Shown: positions 44,176-52,978, counted from the stretch's first letter. The stretch is 64,000 nucleotides of DNA from Aulosira sp. FACHB-615 (GCF_014698045.1 NZ_JACJSE010000011.1:135634-199633); one strand, 5' to 3'. Numbers and translations are program-made. Notes: a model not told the origin generated them from the letters alone.

Positions 44176-45504
44176 ATGAATCGGCAAAAATTAAGCGGGA
44201 TGAAAGCAAGTTTTCTACAAAGACGTTACGCTGTCAGTCTAGGAAGACGCTATGTTCTAGCGGCTGCAAGTGTAGTTTTGCTAGGTGTACTTGGTTGTTC
44301 TCAAGTCAATAGTAATAATGATGCTTTTGCAGACTCGAAAATGCCTCAACCAGAAATACCATTGCAAAAAAAAACCGTCAAAGCTGATACAAAATTAGTA
44401 AATGCTAATAACAAATTTGGCTTTAAGTTGTTTTCGGAAGTTTTGCAAGCAGAAGGTAGCGAAAAAAACATTTTTATTTCACCCACTAGTGTAGCGATCG
44501 CCTTAGCTATGACCTACAACGGTGCTAGTGGTTCTACCCAACAGGCAATGGCTAAAACCCTGGAATTACAAGGTCTGAGTCTGCCTGCGATTAACTCTAA
44601 TTATGCTGCTTTAAAAAGTAGCTTAGAAAATCCTGATGCTAATGTGCAGTTAAATATTGCCAACTCACTTTGGGTAAATAAAGATGTGAATTTACGTCCA
44701 GACTTTTTGCAACGAAACCAAGAATTTTACAAAGCCAAAGTAGCCAATTTAGACTTTAAATCTGCATCTGCCTTAAACAGTATTAATAACTGGGTGAATG
44801 ATAATACCCAAGGCAAAATCAACAAAATTGTTGACCAAATACAACCCAATCAAGTGCTGTTTTTAATTAATGCTATTTACTTTAAAGGGCAATGGAGTGA
44901 GAAGTTTGATAAAAGCCAAACTGCTGAACATCCTTTTTACAGCGCACCAGGGCAGCAAAAACGACATTCTATGATGTCTCAAACCGGGGAGTATAAATAT
45001 TATGAAAACGAGCAGTTTCAAGCAGTAAGTTTACCTTATGGCAAAGATGGCAAAGTCAGCTTTTATGTCTTTTTGCCAAAACAAAACTCCAATCTCAAAT
45101 CTTTTTATCAAAACTTAAATGCTCAGAATTGGGAAACATGGTTAACACAATTTCGTAGCCAAGAAGGTTTTATTCGCCTACCCAAGTTTAAAACTGACTA
45201 CGAAGTGACACTCAACGATGCCCTAAAAGCTTTAGGAATGCAAGAAGCTTTTAGTTCACAAGCTAATTTTTCGGGAATGGGGAAAGATTTAGCGATTAGC
45301 GAGGTAAAACATAAAACTTTTGTAGAAGTCAATGAAGAAGGTACAGAAGCGGCGGCGGCGACATCAGTGGGAATTGTAGCCACATCCCTGAGAGACAAGC
45401 CAGAACCATTTCGGATGATTGTTGACCGTCCTTTCTTCTGTGCCATTCGAGATAATCAAACAGGTAGCATTTTGTTTATGGGTTCAATTTTGGAACCAAG
45501 TTGA
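44176..45504 (+). CDS. serpin-family protease inhibitor, probable lipoprotein
   Basis: A 442-residue protein. The basic N-terminus and lipobox (VLLGVLGCSQ, Cys near 41) suggest membrane anchoring outside the cytoplasm. The serpin core is complete: FISPTSVAIALAMTYNGASG, LFLINAIYFKGQW, AVSLPYGKDGKVSFYVFLP and the C-terminal PFFCAIRDNQTGSILFMG. The hinge VNEEGTEAAAATSVG is that of an inhibitory serpin. Counting from it, the scissile bond is near Thr-Ser of IVATSLRD, which would suit elastase- or subtilisin-like proteases; this is inference. It is monocistronic, GAGGTGG upstream. Confidence 0.93.
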   Translation: MNRQKLSGMKASFLQRRYAVSLGRRYVLAAASVVLLGVLGCSQVNSNNDAFADSKMPQPEIPLQKKTVKADTKLVNANNKFGFKLFSEVLQAEGSEKNIFISPTSVAIALAMTYNGASGSTQQAMAKTLELQGLSLPAINSNYAALKSSLENPDANVQLNIANSLWVNKDVNLRPDFLQRNQEFYKAKVANLDFKSASALNSINNWVNDNTQGKINKIVDQIQPNQVLFLINAIYFKGQWSEKFDKSQTAEHPFYSAPGQQKRHSMMSQTGEYKYYENEQFQAVSLPYGKDGKVSFYVFLPKQNSNLKSFYQNLNAQNWETWLTQFRSQEGFIRLPKFKTDYEVTLNDALKALGMQEAFSSQANFSGMGKDLAISEVKHKTFVEVNEEGTEAAAATSVGIVATSLRDKPEPFRMIVDRPFFCAIRDNQTGSILFMGSILEPS

Positions 45505-45578
45505 TTTAAGTAGAGTGACGTAAATGATACTTGAAAGCATAAACGTAAATTGGAGATGCGATCGCAACAGAAAAGTAC

Positions 45579-45704
45579 TAAGCTAATCAGCATTTAAGCT
45601 GCACTATTGAAATTGTACATAAATGACTTAAACTCTCTCCTCTGCCCCTCTGCCCCTCTGCTCCCCTGCGGTCTAAACTGCAAACTAAGTGCTTAATAGC
45701 TTAT
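45579..45704. mobile_element. MITE-like repeat, TAAGCTAATC family (copy 1)
   Basis: 126 bp nearly identical to 52854-52978 in the same orientation. Ends TAAGCTAATCAGCATTTAAG and (inverted) TAAGCTATTAAGCACTTAGT. The interior is a CTCTGCCCC tandem tract. Confidence 0.85.
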
Positions 45705-45816
45705 CCATCTTCTTACCACACCAAAAGGATTTTTTAGATTTTTTAAATAATCAAAATATGCTTCTACTGTTTTACTCGTTGTAGAAGATACAAATTAGTG
45801 GGGAATATTGTGTTTA

Positions 45817-45896
45817 TACCAATTTAATAAAAGAATGCGACAGATAGAAATCAGGAAAGTCTTACTGGAGCTAGATTTCTTAATTGCGAATTGGTA
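45817..45896. mobile_element. MITE-like repeat, TACCA...TGGTA family, shortest copy
   Basis: 80 bp from TACCAATTTAAT to GCGAATTGGTA with TTA duplicated on both sides (45814-45816 and 45897-45899). Confidence 0.85.
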
Positions 45897-45924
45897 TTAT
45901 TTAAGGGTGAAGTAATATTTATGG

Positions 45925-45988
45925 GTAGTTGAAACGTCTGAATATTTATTCACTCACACACTGACTTCTTGATAGGCGTTTCAACTAC
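45925..45988. repeat. perfect 12-bp inverted repeat
   Basis: GTAGTTGAAACG (45925-45936) and CGTTTCAACTAC (45977-45988), 40 bp apart, in the 589-bp gap after the serpin gene. Possible end of another small mobile repeat or a long-loop hairpin. Confidence 0.5.
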
Positions 45989-46093
45989 AATAGACAAAAG
46001 TGAAAAAATTAACTCCTCATTTTCACTTCTCGATTCTTTACCTAGACAAGCAGTTTAGTAAATTACTACGATTGCTCGACAATTTCCCTGGTT

Positions 46094-46849
46094 TTATCTG
46101 CTTGCTGTTTCTAGAGAAACATTCATATTCTGCCAAAAAGAAAAATCTTTAGTCATCTGCGCCGACCAAGTTTTAGCCTGAATCATCGGCATAGTAGCTA
46201 CCATTTTTTCAGCATTTTTGGTTTGGCAAGTTTTTGGTAGCTTGGTATTTTCAGAATTAACGCAGGTGTTTTCTGGTACAAAAGCTAAGTAGTTTGTGAT
46301 TTTGAGTTCTCTATTTAAAGCATCGGATCTGGGTTCAGCGTTAATTTCATTCATCCCTACATAGGCGATGTTTTGCGAATCGTCCATTGTCCGCAGCATA
46401 CTAATAGCGTTGTAGTTATTGCTAACCAGGGTACCGCGTCGGAGAGAATGAGAGTTAGGTACATCATCAGAAGTATTTGCTTGAGATGTCATACTAGCAA
46501 TCATTTCGTTACTCATGAATACTTTATTAGTACCCACTGGCATTTTGTCATATTTACTCACTGTCAAACCCACTAAAGCTCCAGACATTGAATCTGTATT
46601 CTGAAATAATTCACCATCATAATTAGGAAAGATGGCTGTGGGGTTAACATTTTGAGTTGGCTCAATAAAAGGAGTGTTGGCTTGATATTGATTACTCGCT
46701 AAAGTGGCAAAGGTCGAATTGATTGTGGATGAGGTTGCACTACCTTCTAAATAATTGACAGACTGAGCATTAACAGATTGGATGTTTGCACTTAAGGTAG
46801 TTGCAAGTACGAGTCCTAGTAGATAGCATTGACTTCTGTTAGTTAGCAT
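46094..46849 (-). CDS. secreted protein of unknown function
   Basis: A 251-residue protein with a clear signal peptide (LLGLVLATTLSANIQSVNAQ, cleavage about residue 29). The mature part is Ser/Thr/Asn-rich (SATSSTINSTFATLASNQYQ), with Met-rich patches and only two Cys (TCVNSENTKLPKTCQT) that could form a disulphide. No enzyme motif is visible, and I do not recognise the family. It probably acts in the periplasm or outside the cell. It is monocistronic. Confidence 0.75.
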   Translation of the reverse strand: MLTNRSQCYLLGLVLATTLSANIQSVNAQSVNYLEGSATSSTINSTFATLASNQYQANTPFIEPTQNVNPTAIFPNYDGELFQNTDSMSGALVGLTVSKYDKMPVGTNKVFMSNEMIASMTSQANTSDDVPNSHSLRRGTLVSNNYNAISMLRTMDDSQNIAYVGMNEINAEPRSDALNRELKITNYLAFVPENTCVNSENTKLPKTCQTKNAEKMVATMPMIQAKTWSAQMTKDFSFWQNMNVSLETASR

Positions 46850-47208
46850 GGAATCAATTTTCCTATACCCTATAAATTTGATCAGTGAAACTTTCTTTGG
46901 TTTTATTTAATTTTGAGGTTAAGATAAGAGTAAAGTCAGGTTATGTGTGATCTTTATACAATATAGGTATGCCCTAGGTTAATTTTTGCAAATTAAAATC
47001 CGAGTAAAGATTATTCTGTAGGAAATAATCTTGGTCGATGTAATCTGCCTTAACAATCTCAAAAGCTTAAGCGATAAGCCTTTTCTTGCTCTTGGCCATA
47101 AATATAACAAGATTGGGTCACAGAATTATTAAAAATAGCTGAAATATTCCAGATAAATTGAAAAGGTCAATTATGGCTGGACAATTTAGCTAGTTTTGGC
47201 ACAGATAA
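46850..47208. other. intergenic region without recognised gene
   Basis: AT-rich spacer upstream of the secreted-protein gene. It also lies after the VWA gene stop (47209). I see no hairpin with a T-run and no ORF. Confidence 0.45.
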
Positions 47209-48489
47209 TTAATTCTGTAAAGTTGTCTTGGATACAATTCGCGTCTTTTTTAGTTCGGCTGAGGAGAGTTGTTCGCCGGTTTGTAAGCGGGTTGCAGATG
47301 TTTGCAGAACTTGGGCTGCACTTGTATCACCAATTTGTAAGGCAGTGTTCGCCGCAGTTTGTAACATTGTTGCAGCCCCGATGCGATCGCCTTGTTGTAA
47401 TTTCATCTCTGCTAACTGCGTTTGGCGATATTTGGCTAATGTCAAAATTGACTGCTGTACCTGGGGATTGAGGGCGGGTTGATATTGGCGCAGGAAATTA
47501 GCAGATATGTTAATCATCGGAGACAATAAGCCATCTTGGTTGGAGGCGGGGTCATCGTAACAAATCTGCATCTGTCCAATGACTTGTTCTCCTGCTGGTA
47601 ATTTGCCTAAATAAAGATTGACTAAAACTACCCGGTCTACATCTTGCATTAAATCACCCAGTCGGACTTTAAAGCCGCCATTGGTGGTTTGCTGTACTGG
47701 TAACTCAATTGTGTCTGGAAAAACTTGGGCGATGGGTTTTAATTCTGCTAGTCGGATATGAGGTGCAAGGGAAAACTGCAAATAAGCATTTGTTAGCCCT
47801 ATTGATGTAATGCGACCAAACAACCGCCCAAATTGTTCTAAAACTTGTTCTGGATGCTCAACATAAGCCAAACTACCGCCGCCAGCATCGGCAATTTTTT
47901 CGAGTAAATCTGAGTTCCAGTTATTGCCAAAACCGAGAGTGTTAATTGTTAGATTGATTTTAGCTGCCTTTTGCGCCAGTTCCAGACAGCGTTTGTTGTC
48001 ATCGTTGCCAATTTCCCACTTCCACAGCCGTAAACTGCTTTCACCATGTCCATCGGTGAGGAGGAAAGCTTGGGAAACAGCGCCTTTAGCACCTTGCATC
48101 AGTTCTGTGATGCCTAATTCTAACCCGGCAGCAATGGCAGTACCGCCACTGGCGATGAGTTTTTTTGGCAACAGCGATTTAATGGTGCTGGGGTCTTGAA
48201 TTACTTGATGGGGAACAATCACTTCCGCAGCACCAGAAAAAGCCACTATTGAGATGCGATCGCCAGGCTGTAACTTATTTAATAATTGCTCTACTGCTTG
48301 CATCACAGTTTGCATTGGTTTGCCGTGCATTGAACCGCTTTTATCCAGAATTAAGCATAAATTCAACGGCAAACGCTCCTCAAACTGATCAGCAAGCGCA
48401 GAAACCGAAACTACTAATTGACGTTGACTGCTGACTTGAGCCACATCAACGTTACGATCACTTAGCAACGAGAGCAATTTAACCTTCAT
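47209..48489 (-). CDS. VWA-domain protein, second of a tandem pair
   Basis: A 426-residue protein with an N-terminal beta segment, a von Willebrand A domain (about 40-230) with the metal site DKSGSMHG, the Thr of GGTAIAAG and LLTDGHGE, then a beta domain (SLAPHIRLAELKPIAQVFPD) and a helical C-terminus (RIGAATMLQTAANTALQIGD). It overlaps the end of its paralogue by 4 bp (ATGA), so translation is probably coupled. It is soluble, with no TM segment. A scaffold or protein-binding role is likely; partner unknown. Confidence 0.9.
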   Translation of the reverse strand: MKVKLLSLLSDRNVDVAQVSSQRQLVVSVSALADQFEERLPLNLCLILDKSGSMHGKPMQTVMQAVEQLLNKLQPGDRISIVAFSGAAEVIVPHQVIQDPSTIKSLLPKKLIASGGTAIAAGLELGITELMQGAKGAVSQAFLLTDGHGESSLRLWKWEIGNDDNKRCLELAQKAAKINLTINTLGFGNNWNSDLLEKIADAGGGSLAYVEHPEQVLEQFGRLFGRITSIGLTNAYLQFSLAPHIRLAELKPIAQVFPDTIELPVQQTTNGGFKVRLGDLMQDVDRVVLVNLYLGKLPAGEQVIGQMQICYDDPASNQDGLLSPMINISANFLRQYQPALNPQVQQSILTLAKYRQTQLAEMKLQQGDRIGAATMLQTAANTALQIGDTSAAQVLQTSATRLQTGEQLSSAELKKTRIVSKTTLQN

Positions 48490-49742
48490 TGTGGCGGGAT
48501 ATCTTGCAACACAGTTTTGGAGACAATGCGAGTTTTTTTGCGATCGCTTTCGCTTAAATCTCCTCCCGATTGTAATTGCGTGGCAGAAGTTTGCAAGACT
48601 GTGGCTGCACCTGTATCACCCATTTGCAAAGCAGTTTTAGCAGCAGTTTGCAACATAGTTGCAGCCCCGACGCGATCGCCTTGTTGTAATTTTGCTTCGG
48701 CGAGTTGGGTTTGGCGATACTTGGCTAAAGCCAAAATTGATTGCTGCACCTGGGGATTAATGTTTGGTTGGTAAGCCCTGGTAACATTAGCGTACACTGG
48801 GAGATTAGCGGTAAATAACCCCGTTTGATTTTGGGCAGGATCATCGTAGCGAATTTGGACATTTGCGATCGCTTGTTGACCTTCCGGCAATTGTCCCAGA
48901 TAAATATTAGCTAAAATTACTCGCTCCACATCTCTCATTAAATCACCCAACCGAATCGCAAACCGTCCATCTGCTTCTTGTTGCAAGGGAAGTTCAATCG
49001 TATCTGGGTAAACTTGGGCAACAGGTTTAAGTTCTGCTAACCGGACATTCGGCATTAATGAAAATAACAGATAAGCATTAGTCAAGCCCACAGTTTGAAT
49101 CCGGCTGAATAACCGCCCAAACTCATTTACAGCTTGATCAGGTCTTTGAATATAAGATAAAGTGCCTAAACCTGCATCAGCAATTCTTTCTAAAACATCT
49201 TGGTTCCAATTGTCACCAAAGCCCAAAGTATTTAAAGTTAAGTTGTAACCAGCAGCTAACTGCGCGAACTTAAAGCAACGGTTATTATCTCCGTGTTCAT
49301 TTTCCCCATCGGTGAGCAAAAAAGCTTGAGAAATGCGGTCTTTTTTGCCCTTAGCTAACTCCTCAATCGCCAGACGCAAACCTTCATCAATCGCCGTTCC
49401 GCCATCAGCAGATAAGCGGTTAATTTGCTTTTTAATTTGTTCTGGGTCTTCCACCGATTGATTTGGGATTAAGACCTTAGCGCGATGATCGAAGACTACC
49501 ACACTCAGGCGATCGCTAGGCTTAAGCCTATCAACCAACAAATTTGCGGCTTTTTTCACCGTTTCCAGGGGTTTACCATTCATCGAGCCACTATGGTCGA
49601 GAATTAAACATAAATTAATCGGCAGAGTCCGGTCTTGGGTATCGGCGATCGCGGACACAGAAATCGACAGCTGACGTTGACTACTAGTTTGATTAGCATC
49701 AACATTGACATCATTCAGGGCAGGCTGCAAATTGACCTTCAT
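48486..49742 (-). CDS. VWA-domain protein, first of a tandem pair
   Basis: A 418-residue paralogue of the next gene with the same architecture: MIDAS DHSGSMNG, GGTAIDEG and LLTDGENEHGD, then LMPNVRLAELKPVAQVYPD and a C-terminal helical region (RVGAATMLQTAAKTALQMGD). The pair differs mainly by a short insertion after LLTDG in the second copy (SSLRLWKWEIG). It arose by tandem duplication and is co-transcribed. No MoxR ATPase or protease partner is adjacent. Confidence 0.9.
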   Translation of the reverse strand: MKVNLQPALNDVNVDANQTSSQRQLSISVSAIADTQDRTLPINLCLILDHSGSMNGKPLETVKKAANLLVDRLKPSDRLSVVVFDHRAKVLIPNQSVEDPEQIKKQINRLSADGGTAIDEGLRLAIEELAKGKKDRISQAFLLTDGENEHGDNNRCFKFAQLAAGYNLTLNTLGFGDNWNQDVLERIADAGLGTLSYIQRPDQAVNEFGRLFSRIQTVGLTNAYLLFSLMPNVRLAELKPVAQVYPDTIELPLQQEADGRFAIRLGDLMRDVERVILANIYLGQLPEGQQAIANVQIRYDDPAQNQTGLFTANLPVYANVTRAYQPNINPQVQQSILALAKYRQTQLAEAKLQQGDRVGAATMLQTAAKTALQMGDTGAATVLQTSATQLQSGGDLSESDRKKTRIVSKTVLQDIPPQ

Positions 49743-50116
49743 AACCCAAACTTCCTAAATTCAGGATACATACATCATTTAGTTAAGAATCCAGCACTCA
49801 AAAGCCAGAAATCAAAAATTGAGCAAAAATTTTAGATGGTAGGTCAGTTGAGTGTTGACTGTCCTCACCATTGTGACTCCTGACTCCGAAATCCCAAATT
49901 CTCACCATATTTATAAATAACTTCAAATTGCCAGATCAACGCTACGGAAAACTTATCTTGCGTAGATAGATTAATATATTCACAATAATCTTAGAAGCCT
50001 AGCTTTAGCAGATGCCAGCAATCTCGCCCATTAGCGAGGAAACCGCACCTGACTCTAGCCAGCATCGCGCTAGGATGTATTACAGTTAACGGCATAATTT
50101 CAGGCGATCAGTTGCT
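49743..50116. other. divergent promoter region of VWA and clpR genes
   Basis: It holds the upstream regions of both divergent units. A C/G-rich patch at 50030-50070 (TAGCGAGGAAACCGCACCTG) contrasts with AT-rich flanks. No operator is recognised. Confidence 0.45.
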
Positions 50117-50779
50117 ATGGACATTTCCCCCATCAAGGCTGTTCAAGCCCCATACTACGGCGATAACTTCTACCGGACACCGCCGCCAGATTTACCCTCC
50201 CTTCTGTTAAAAGAGCGAATTGTCTATCTGGGAATGCCACTGGTACCTGCTGTGACGGAATTAATCGTCGCTCAATTATTGTACTTGCAGTCAGACGACC
50301 CCGACAAACCTATTAAAATCTATATCAACTCGACAGGCACTTCTGGTTATAGTGGCGAACCCATTGGCTTTGAAACCGAAGCCTTTGCCATCTATGACAC
50401 CATGAAATACATTAAACCTCCCATCCACACCATTTGTATTGGTTCCGCGATGGGTATGGCTGCCATGTTATTGAGTGCTGGTACTAAAGGTTGCCGCGCC
50501 AGCTTACCCAACGCTAGTATTATCCTGCACCAGCCCAAGAGCTACGCCCAAGGTCAAGCAACTGATATTCAGATTCGGGCGAAAGAAGTTCTGGCAAACA
50601 AAGCATCGATGGTTGAGATTTTGAACCGTACCACCGGACAGACGGCCGAAAGAATCACCAAAGACATGGATCGTCTCTTCTATATGAGCGCATATCAAGC
50701 CAAAGAGTACGGTTTAATCGATCGCGTGTTTGAAAAAGAAGAACTCGCTAATCCACCAGTACCAACTAGTGTCCTCTAA
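50117..50779 (+). CDS. clpR: ClpR, non-catalytic Clp protease subunit
   Basis: A 220-residue ClpP homologue. The usual catalytic Ser segment GLAASMGSF is replaced by GSAMGMAAML, so the Ser position is Gly113. The His region ILHQPKSYAQGQATDI is retained. It carries a ClpR-type insertion (STGTSGYSGEPIGFETE) before AIYDTMKYI. In cyanobacteria ClpR joins ClpP3 in a mixed proteolytic ring that works with ClpC. clpP3 follows, 137 bp downstream. Confidence 0.93.
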   Translation: MDISPIKAVQAPYYGDNFYRTPPPDLPSLLLKERIVYLGMPLVPAVTELIVAQLLYLQSDDPDKPIKIYINSTGTSGYSGEPIGFETEAFAIYDTMKYIKPPIHTICIGSAMGMAAMLLSAGTKGCRASLPNASIILHQPKSYAQGQATDIQIRAKEVLANKASMVEILNRTTGQTAERITKDMDRLFYMSAYQAKEYGLIDRVFEKEELANPPVPTSVL

Positions 50780-50781
50780 AT

Positions 50782-50886
50782 AGTGCTGAGTGCTGAGTAG
50801 AAAGTGCTGAGTTATGAACAACTTCTAACTCTTCACTTTTAACTCTTAACTTTTATTCCTCACTCAGCACTCAGCACTCAGCACTA
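50782..50886. repeat. heptamer inverted repeat between clpR and clpP3
   Basis: AGTGCTGAGTGCTGAGTAGA near the clpR stop faces CACTCAGCACTCAGCACTCA upstream of clpP3. The transcript can form a long stem-loop, which might tune the clpR:clpP3 ratio. STRR-like. Confidence 0.65.
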
Positions 50887-50916
50887 AAAAACAATTAATC
50901 ACAAACGGAGTTAATC

Positions 50917-51510
50917 ATGCCTATAGGCGTTCCTAAAGTTCCTTACCGGATGCCCGGAGGACAGTATACAGATTGGATTAGCATCTACGATCGCCTTTAC
51001 CGGGAACGGATTATTTTCTTGGGGCGTGATGTTGATGATGAAATTGCTAACCAAATCATCGCCGTTATGCTGTATCTGGATTCAGAAGACCCAGGTAAAG
51101 ATATTTATTTGTATATCAACTCTCCTGGTGGGATGGTAACATCTGGTTTGGCGATTTATGATACGATGCAACACATCAAATCTGATGTTGTGACCATTTG
51201 TGTCGGTCTGGCGGCTTCAATGGGTTCTTTCTTGTTGACTGCTGGGACAAAAGGCAAGCGCCTAGCATTGCCCCATTCCCGGATTATGATTCACCAACCT
51301 TCCGGCGGAACCCGTGGACAAGCCACTGACATCGAAATCGAAGCCAGAGAAATTCTGCGGATTCGCCATCAACTCAATAACATTTACGCTCAAAATACTG
51401 GTCAACCCTTGGCCAAGATTGAGAAAGACATGGATCGTGACTTCTTTATGTCCGCCCAAGAAGCCAAAGAATACGGATTGATTGACCGTGTGATTGAAGA
51501 GCGAATCTAG
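50917..51510 (+). CDS. clpP3: ATP-dependent Clp protease proteolytic subunit
   Basis: A 197-residue ClpP with the full catalytic set: Ser101 in VGLAASMGSFLL, His in MIHQPSGGTRGQATDIEIEA (about 126) and Asp near MDRDFFMSAQEA. AYGLIDRVI-type ending (EYGLIDRVIEERI) is typical. Position directly after clpR identifies it as the clpP3 type. The start at MPIGVPKVPYRMPG has GGAG 9 bp upstream. Confidence 0.94.
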   Translation: MPIGVPKVPYRMPGGQYTDWISIYDRLYRERIIFLGRDVDDEIANQIIAVMLYLDSEDPGKDIYLYINSPGGMVTSGLAIYDTMQHIKSDVVTICVGLAASMGSFLLTAGTKGKRLALPHSRIMIHQPSGGTRGQATDIEIEAREILRIRHQLNNIYAQNTGQPLAKIEKDMDRDFFMSAQEAKEYGLIDRVIEERI

Positions 51511-51512
51511 AA

Positions 51513-51592
51513 GGTAGGGAGTAGGGAATTGGGAGTAGGGAGTAGGGAAAAATTCACCACTCCCCATTCACTACTCCCCACTCCCTTACAAA
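51513..51592. repeat. GGGAGTAG / CTACTCCC facing repeats
   Basis: GGGAGTAGGGAATTGGGAGT at the left and CCCCATTCACTACTCCCCAC at the right form an inverted, heptamer-based repeat immediately after clpP3. It could act as a transcript end. Confidence 0.6.
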
Positions 51593-51697
51593 ACTGTCTA
51601 GTTTGAACTATAAATTAGAAAATTTTTGTTTATCATTAAAACCTCATGCTAAAGGCAGAATGCTGATAGCTGTATATTAGATAGCTGATATCTCGAA

Positions 51698-52381
51698 ATG
51701 GATCTAGGAGATTGCTACCGTTTATTGGGTTTAAGGTCGGGAGCCTCGTTTGCAGAAATCAAATCGTCTTACAGACGACTGGCGCAGCAATATCACCCCG
51801 ATATCAACCCAGATGACAAAAAAGCTAAAGATAAGTTTATTGCCTTGACAGAAGCTTATAGGCTGCTCTTAACGGTGGTACCGCCAGAAGAAACAGTCGA
51901 GCAGCCGTCAGGTCAACAGTTTGTGTCTAGGGGCGAGGACGCAAAAGCCACGCCGAAAACCACAGTCACTACAGAAACCTTTGTGGCTAGGCGCGAGGAA
52001 CCAAAGGCGACTCGTCAAGATGCTGCACCAAAAACCACAGTCACCACGGAAAAACCACAGTCACCGCCTGCGAATATTGCGGAAATTGAACAACGGCTGA
52101 AGTGGAAGACTTATGAGCAGTTGCAAAGATTTTTGAAAGAAAAAAGATTTCCCCAAGCGATCGCCCTGGCGGAAGCCTTGGTAGACCGTTTACCCAAAGA
52201 TGCGGAAGTTCGCCAATGGTTAGCGATCGCTTATCAAATTTGGGGTAGGGCGCTGATTAACGATAATCAAGTTCTCAAAGCCAGAATTTACCTGAAAAAA
52301 GCCCTCAAAACTGATCCTAATAACAAAGCTTTGTGGAACGAAGTCCAAAGGGATTTTCAGAAAATTGAGCAAATTTTTTAA
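51698..52381 (+). CDS. J-domain (DnaJ-like) protein with C-terminal helical repeat
   Basis: A 227-residue protein. The J domain occupies residues about 5-62, with DCYRLLGLRSGAS and the HPD motif in YHPDINPDDKKAK. A Thr/Lys-rich linker contains two imperfect repeats (KTTVTTETFVARREE, KTTVTTEKPQS). The C-terminal about 85 residues (RLPKDAEVRQWLAIAYQIWG, ARIYLKKALKTDPNNKALW) form a TPR-like pair. It should stimulate Hsp70 ATPase and bind a partner via the TPR. No zinc-finger or client-binding domain of true DnaJ is present. Confidence 0.88.
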   Translation: MDLGDCYRLLGLRSGASFAEIKSSYRRLAQQYHPDINPDDKKAKDKFIALTEAYRLLLTVVPPEETVEQPSGQQFVSRGEDAKATPKTTVTTETFVARREEPKATRQDAAPKTTVTTEKPQSPPANIAEIEQRLKWKTYEQLQRFLKEKRFPQAIALAEALVDRLPKDAEVRQWLAIAYQIWGRALINDNQVLKARIYLKKALKTDPNNKALWNEVQRDFQKIEQIF

Positions 52382-52459
52382 AATTTGTCATTTTTGACAA
52401 ATTCACGTATATTTAACCACCAGCATCTCTGTAAGAATCAGGGTTAGAATTATAAAAAA

Positions 52460-52669
52460 GTGATAAGTGCTTCATTGCCGACTGATAAACAAAAAGATAC
52501 TGTTATCTTTATCTGCCAAATACTTTCTAATCTTTTACAGCCAGTTTGGATGTTTAGGTATGATTCTCTCCATAAGTACATTTTCTTGATTGCTGGTAGA
52601 GAAGAAAGTTTAGAAATTACTATTTTTGAAAATGGTAGCTGGGAATTTAACCAAGATGACGAAGCCTGA
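52460..52669 (+). CDS. small DUF6888-like protein
   Basis: A 69-residue frame with GTG at 52460. Relatives, as I recall, begin MPT..., which would place the start at TTG 52475 (LPTDKQKD). The core FICQILSNLLQPVWMFRYD and IFLIAGREESLEITIFENG matches that small cyanobacterial family. The last codons overlap the next gene by 14 bp, suggesting translational coupling. Function unknown; the two-gene layout resembles a toxin-antitoxin or immunity pair. Confidence 0.6.
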   Translation: MISASLPTDKQKDTVIFICQILSNLLQPVWMFRYDSLHKYIFLIAGREESLEITIFENGSWEFNQDDEA

Positions 52670-52853
52670 TTTTCAGAAAATGACTCGTAAGGAATTAAAA
52701 AAATACATCTTGTCTCATCCTACAGATAATGAGGCAATTCGAGAATTATTTATTACTCGAAGAAATCCTAATGCTCAAACCTTTCCCTACCCTTACGATA
52801 TGCCTTATGAAGACGTTGAAGCGATTTTTAAAACTAAATTAAATCTAGAATAA
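52656..52853 (+). CDS. small DUF6887-like protein
   Basis: A 65-residue protein from the Met of MTKPDFQKMTRKELKKYILS (52656), overlapping the previous gene. The pattern MTRKELKKYILSHPTDNEAI is the signature of small DUF6887-like cyanobacterial proteins as I remember them. The C-terminus is PYPYDMPYEDVEAIFKTKL. Its TAA stop directly abuts a mobile repeat at 52854. Function unknown. Confidence 0.65.
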   Translation: MTKPDFQKMTRKELKKYILSHPTDNEAIRELFITRRNPNAQTFPYPYDMPYEDVEAIFKTKLNLE

Positions 52854-52978
52854 TAAGCTAATCAGCATTTAAGCTGCACTATTGAAATTGTACATAAATG
52901 ACTTAAACTCTCTTCTCTGCCCCTCTGACCCTCTGCTCCCCTGCGGTCTAAACTGCAAACTAAGTGCTTAATAGCTTA
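52854..52978. mobile_element. MITE-like repeat, TAAGCTAATC family (copy 2)
   Basis: 125 bp, nearly identical to 45579-45704 over the whole length (a few substitutions in the CTCTGCCCC tract). It begins immediately after the preceding stop codon. Confidence 0.85.

Noticed and set aside
52460..52853. Treating the two small overlapping genes as one frameshifted gene
   Set aside because: Each half has its own family-like pattern and the overlap is typical of translational coupling.
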